Assembly: GCA_037367405.1 (NCBI GenBank)
Contig: JAZKJV010000086.1
Coordinates: forward strand, 2,589,001 to 2,653,000
Direction: 5' to 3'
DNA from: Ottelia alismoides
Lineage: Eukaryota > Streptophyta > Magnoliopsida > Alismatales > Hydrocharitaceae
Length of the DNA: 64,000 nt
Positions within the stretch are counted from its first letter, which is position 1. The number at the start of each line of letters is the position of its first letter. Positions 61,327 to 64,000 of the stretch are shown in pieces. Position numbers and translations under genes: made by a program. The notes below the pieces were generated by a model that was not told where the DNA came from, made no database searches, and worked only from the letters and a program-made list of their open reading frames with translations.

Positions 61327-62512
61327 GACCGACTGAAGTCGGATTCGAGACACTACCATTGGGAGGATCTAATCCTTTTCTTTGAAGGACCAAATTATGT
61401 CTGGAGACGGTGTATTCCTCAGGAGGAATATTAAAGTATCCTTTCTTTATGACACAGTTTGGAGGCAGGAGGACACCATTCCGGGAAGAGGACCGCATGG
61501 AAGGTACTTCAGTGTGGCTTATACTGGCCGACTCTGTTTCGCAACACAATAAACTTCGCAAAGTCTTGCCCAGTATGCCAGTGAATGGGAGGAACCATTG
61601 GTTCCAAGGATGAGATGCCAATGCAGTCTGTCATCATTTGTGATGTCTTTGACGCCTGGGGCATCGATTTCATGGGCCCATTCCCTGTCAGCCATGGATT
61701 CGAATACATCCTTCTAGCAGTAGATTATCTGTCAAGGTTGGTGGAGGCTATCCCAACCCGAGCCGCAGACGACAAGAGAGTTTGTAAATTCATCAGAGAT
61801 CACATCATCTCTATGTTCGGGATTCCCAAAATGTTGATATCAGATGGGGGTAGCCACTTTGTGAACAGATATGTGAAGAAGCTCTCGAAGGACTACAACA
61901 TCGAACACCGTGTCGCTAGTCCTTACCACCCACAGACCAATGGTATGCTGAGGTGTCGAATAGGGAGGTGAAAACCATATTGCAAAAGCTTGTCCACCCA
62001 GACAGGAAGGTCTGGTCTCAAAAATTGGATCAAGTCCTATGGGCATATCGGACATCTTACAAGACACCGTTAGGAACCTCCCCATTCAGGATGGTATTTG
62101 GGAAGCCATGCCATTTGCCCGCAGAGTTAGTGCACAAATCAGATTGGGCAATCAAGAAGGTCAGTTGGAACACACACCTAGGGTAGAGACAAAGAGAAAT
62201 GGATCTGAAGGAGCTTGTGGAAGTCAGAAACCGAGCATACGACAACAATTCGGTGTAGAAGGACAAAGTTAAGCGTTAGCATGATAGATATATCAGACGA
62301 AAGACCTTTGTTCCTGAACAGAAGGTATGGTTGTTTAATGCAAGGCTGAAGGTTTTCCATGGCAAGCAGAAATCCAAGTGGATGGGCCCATTCATTGTCT
62401 ATGTTGTGCATGATAGTGGATGTGTTGAGATCTCAGATCTCACGGATAACGCGCAGATGTTCCTAGTCAATGGATAACTGTTGAAGCACGTCGTCGAACC
62501 CCATTAACAGTT
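61327..62512 (+). pseudogene. Athila-like integrase pseudogene (H)
   Basis: The zinc-binding N-terminus is scrambled (61327-61620). The core 61585-61971 has [31 protein letters not shown] (first Asp), [13 protein letters not shown] (second Asp) and [11 protein letters not shown] one-base frameshift near 61942 precedes the Glu, which is found in the next frame (AEVSNREVK, about 61945-61971). 61953-62186 continues with VWSQKLDQVLWAYRTSYKTPLGTSPF and ends in a stop. The C-terminal region KWMGPFIVYVVHDSGCVEI is readable near 62378-62440. Confidence 0.88.
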
Positions 62513-62730
62513 AGTCCATATTGAGGAGATTGTATTCATGCGCGAGATTGATTCAACAGATACACATAGAGCCGCACATGAGACCTTGTAGCAGTAAACT
62601 CTCGCCATCAACAACATCTGGAAAGATTCAGACTGCGATCCTTGTATATACCCATAACTACTGTACATTCTTCCCCTCCCTCCCGTGACTCTAATCACTC
62701 GCCCAAACTTCATGTATTTTCACCCACGAC

Positions 62731-63045
62731 TATACTTAGGATGACCATATCCTAAGTATAGGGGGGTAGGTATCACCTGAGTCCATTCTCTGTACATCCT
62801 TCATATCACATCGGTCCTCATACACCCTTCTGTCCTTTACTTAGGCTGACCTGAGCCTAAGTATATGGGGGGGGGGGGACCGATACCCATTATGTATATA
62901 CTCATCCACTTTCCCTCTTGACCTCGTCCGCCCCATTTTTTGATGTTCTTCTACACTGAGGCTGCGAGAGCCTAAGTATAGGGGGCAGGACAACTTCTAT
63001 ACATTTTTGATATTTTAGCTCTCCTACACTTAGCACGAGCTATGT
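62731..63045 (+). repeat. Tandem hairpin plus AAGTATAGGGGG modules
   Basis: Module 1: perfect 12-base stem TATACTTAGGAT (62731-62742) and ATCCTAAGTATA (62749-62760), then six G. Module 2: 9-base stem at 62839-62847 and 62854-62862, then a 12-G run at 62867-62878. Module 3: 9-base stem with one mismatch at 62955-62977, then AAGTATAGGGGG ending at 62985. A weaker stem without a G run lies at 63028-63045. Spacing is about 110 bases. The same AAGTATAGGGGG word forms the real PPT at 610-621. Confidence 0.8.
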
Positions 63046-63248
63046 ATTTTTCATCCTTTTTCATGCTATGAGGACATAACACAGTCTTGTATATATTACC
63101 CATAGCTCATACTTTCACGTATTTTCGTATATATTATACAATAATTATGGGATGGGTAAAAATGTAGAAACGTTTTTGTAAAATACATGTAAATTTTTAT
63201 ATTGTATAACACTTGTATATTACCTAACTTGGGAGGTATACCAAATGT

Positions 63249-63273
63249 GAATATATATATATATATATATATA
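63249..63273. repeat. (AT)n microsatellite
   Basis: About 12 uninterrupted AT units. Confidence 0.95.
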
Positions 63274-63324
63274 ATCTCAAAAACAAAGGCTTCTTATCTA
63301 CTCTCACACATCATCTATGCATCT

Positions 63325-63349
63325 GAAAAGAAAGAAAGAAAGAAAAGAG
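63325..63349. repeat. (GAAA)n microsatellite
   Basis: About six GAAA/AAAG units in a row. Confidence 0.9.
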
Positions 63350-63828
63350 TCTTGCATTTCATTCATCTACATAACTTGTCATATATGCATCTCATATGCA
63401 CATCTTGCATATGCAAGGTGAAAAGCTAGTGGGTTCTGAACCAAGTTATGAATATATGTTGCGGAGGGACTTGATTTGACCTTAATCCACCTAATTTCAG
63501 AGGAACCTTATAGGATCTGGAGTTAAGATTTCTCATGTCAAGTGACTTAATTCTTTGAGTCCGCAAGTCTATGTTCTTGACCTAACTCGGACAAGCACCA
63601 TGCACGTAGCTCTTCATTGATGAGGTGGTGAGGAGGTAGAATCCTTTACCTTGGAGTAGCACACAGGTGGAAACATACGTCCTTCTCTAGGGAGGGTAAT
63701 GCATCTCAACCCGGTTTGGTGGTGTTGACATCTTAGGACGAGATGCTGTGGGTTGCAATGCTTCAAAAGAGGGATAGTCTATTAGCTCAAGAGGAAAAAC
63801 TCCTGATGTATATGCTGCACCTTGTATA

Positions 63829-64000
63829 TAGTCCTCTAATTTGCATGATAAAAGTAGACAGGTCAGATAGAAAATAAAATACCTGTCGGAGTATGTATAT
63901 CAGCAAGAAGTTTGTAGTTGGATGACTTGGCTACACTGGTCAGGCATCCGGGGATAGGTAGCTATACTGGCTCCCGTCCATTCTTTTCTCTACCCCCTCC
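63829..64000 (+). repeat. Second copy of the window's first 172 bases
   Basis: Aligns with 1-172 in the same orientation, with about 11 substitutions and one gap by eye. Shows that both window edges lie at the same point of two Athila-like internal regions. Confidence 0.95.

Larger units (their letters stand above)
62513..64000 (+). other. H 3' internal region (no gene seen)
   Basis: 1.5 kb after integrase, running off the window. It holds a series of hairpin/G-run modules (62731-63045), an AT microsatellite, a GAAA microsatellite, and from 63829 the sequence also found at 1-172. An env-like ORF, sometimes present here in Athila elements, is not recognisable. By comparison with 1-622, about 450 further bases should separate the window end from the next PPT and LTR. 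Confidence 0.7.

Noticed and set aside
62731..63045. CRISPR-like array
   Set aside because: Repeats are imperfect hairpins of different sequence with unequal spacing, in a plant retrotransposon 3' region.
62513..64000. env-like ORF of an Athila element
   Set aside because: No open frame with signal peptide or transmembrane segments can be seen; the region is repeats and AT-rich sequence.

Overview
This window is plant nuclear heterochromatin built entirely from LTR retrotransposons. I found no cellular protein gene, tRNA, rRNA or CRISPR. The element lineages (Athila-like and Tekay-like Ty3, long-LTR Ty1/copia), the tRNA-iMet and tRNA-Asp primer sites and the 5-base target-site duplications (TSDs) point to an angiosperm. 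The species cannot be read from the sequence.

The backbone is one old Athila-like Ty3 element, called H here, on the + strand from 623 to beyond the window end. Its parts are: LTR 623-1009 and 11496-15049; decayed tRNA-Asp primer site 15052-15069; leader 15070-16207 and 26566-26814; gag 26815-28298 and 38767-39640; protease 39641-40330; RT 40551-40958 and 52101-53086; RNase H/integrase 60827-62512; 3' region 62513-64000. Five complete or nearly complete elements are inserted directly into H, each between identical 5-base TSDs, and none lies inside another insert. A1 (copia, 1010-11490, CGACC) sits in the LTR. A2 (copia, 16208-26560, GTTGG) sits in the leader. B (copia, minus strand, 28299-38761, GGTCA) sits in gag. 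C (Tekay-like, 40959-52095, GTGTT) and D (a younger Athila-like copy, 53087-60821, AGATC) sit in RT. Removing C or D with one TSD copy closes the H reading frame.

A1 and A2 belong to one copia family with 2.5 kb LTRs. Their gag-pol is badly decayed, and they share the same catalytic losses in integrase and RT, although they inserted at different sites and at visibly different times. B is a related, nearly intact copia element with only two in-frame stops. A1, A2 and B keep an almost invariant non-coding leader block, the PBS, the PPT and a hairpin module upstream of the TATA box. The simplest reading is a defective lineage moved in trans by B-like partners.

Bases 1-172 reappear at 63829-64000 with about a dozen differences, and bases 605-622 are the polypurine tract leading into the H LTR. 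The left edge is therefore the 3' end of another Athila internal region that shares this single LTR with H. The window spans almost exactly one 63.8 kb period of an LTR-sharing tandem. Other odd structures are a 760 bp inversion inside the A2 5' LTR, a microhomology-bounded deletion joining D gag to its 3' LTR, and a series of hairpin plus AAGTATAGGGGG modules in the H 3' region.
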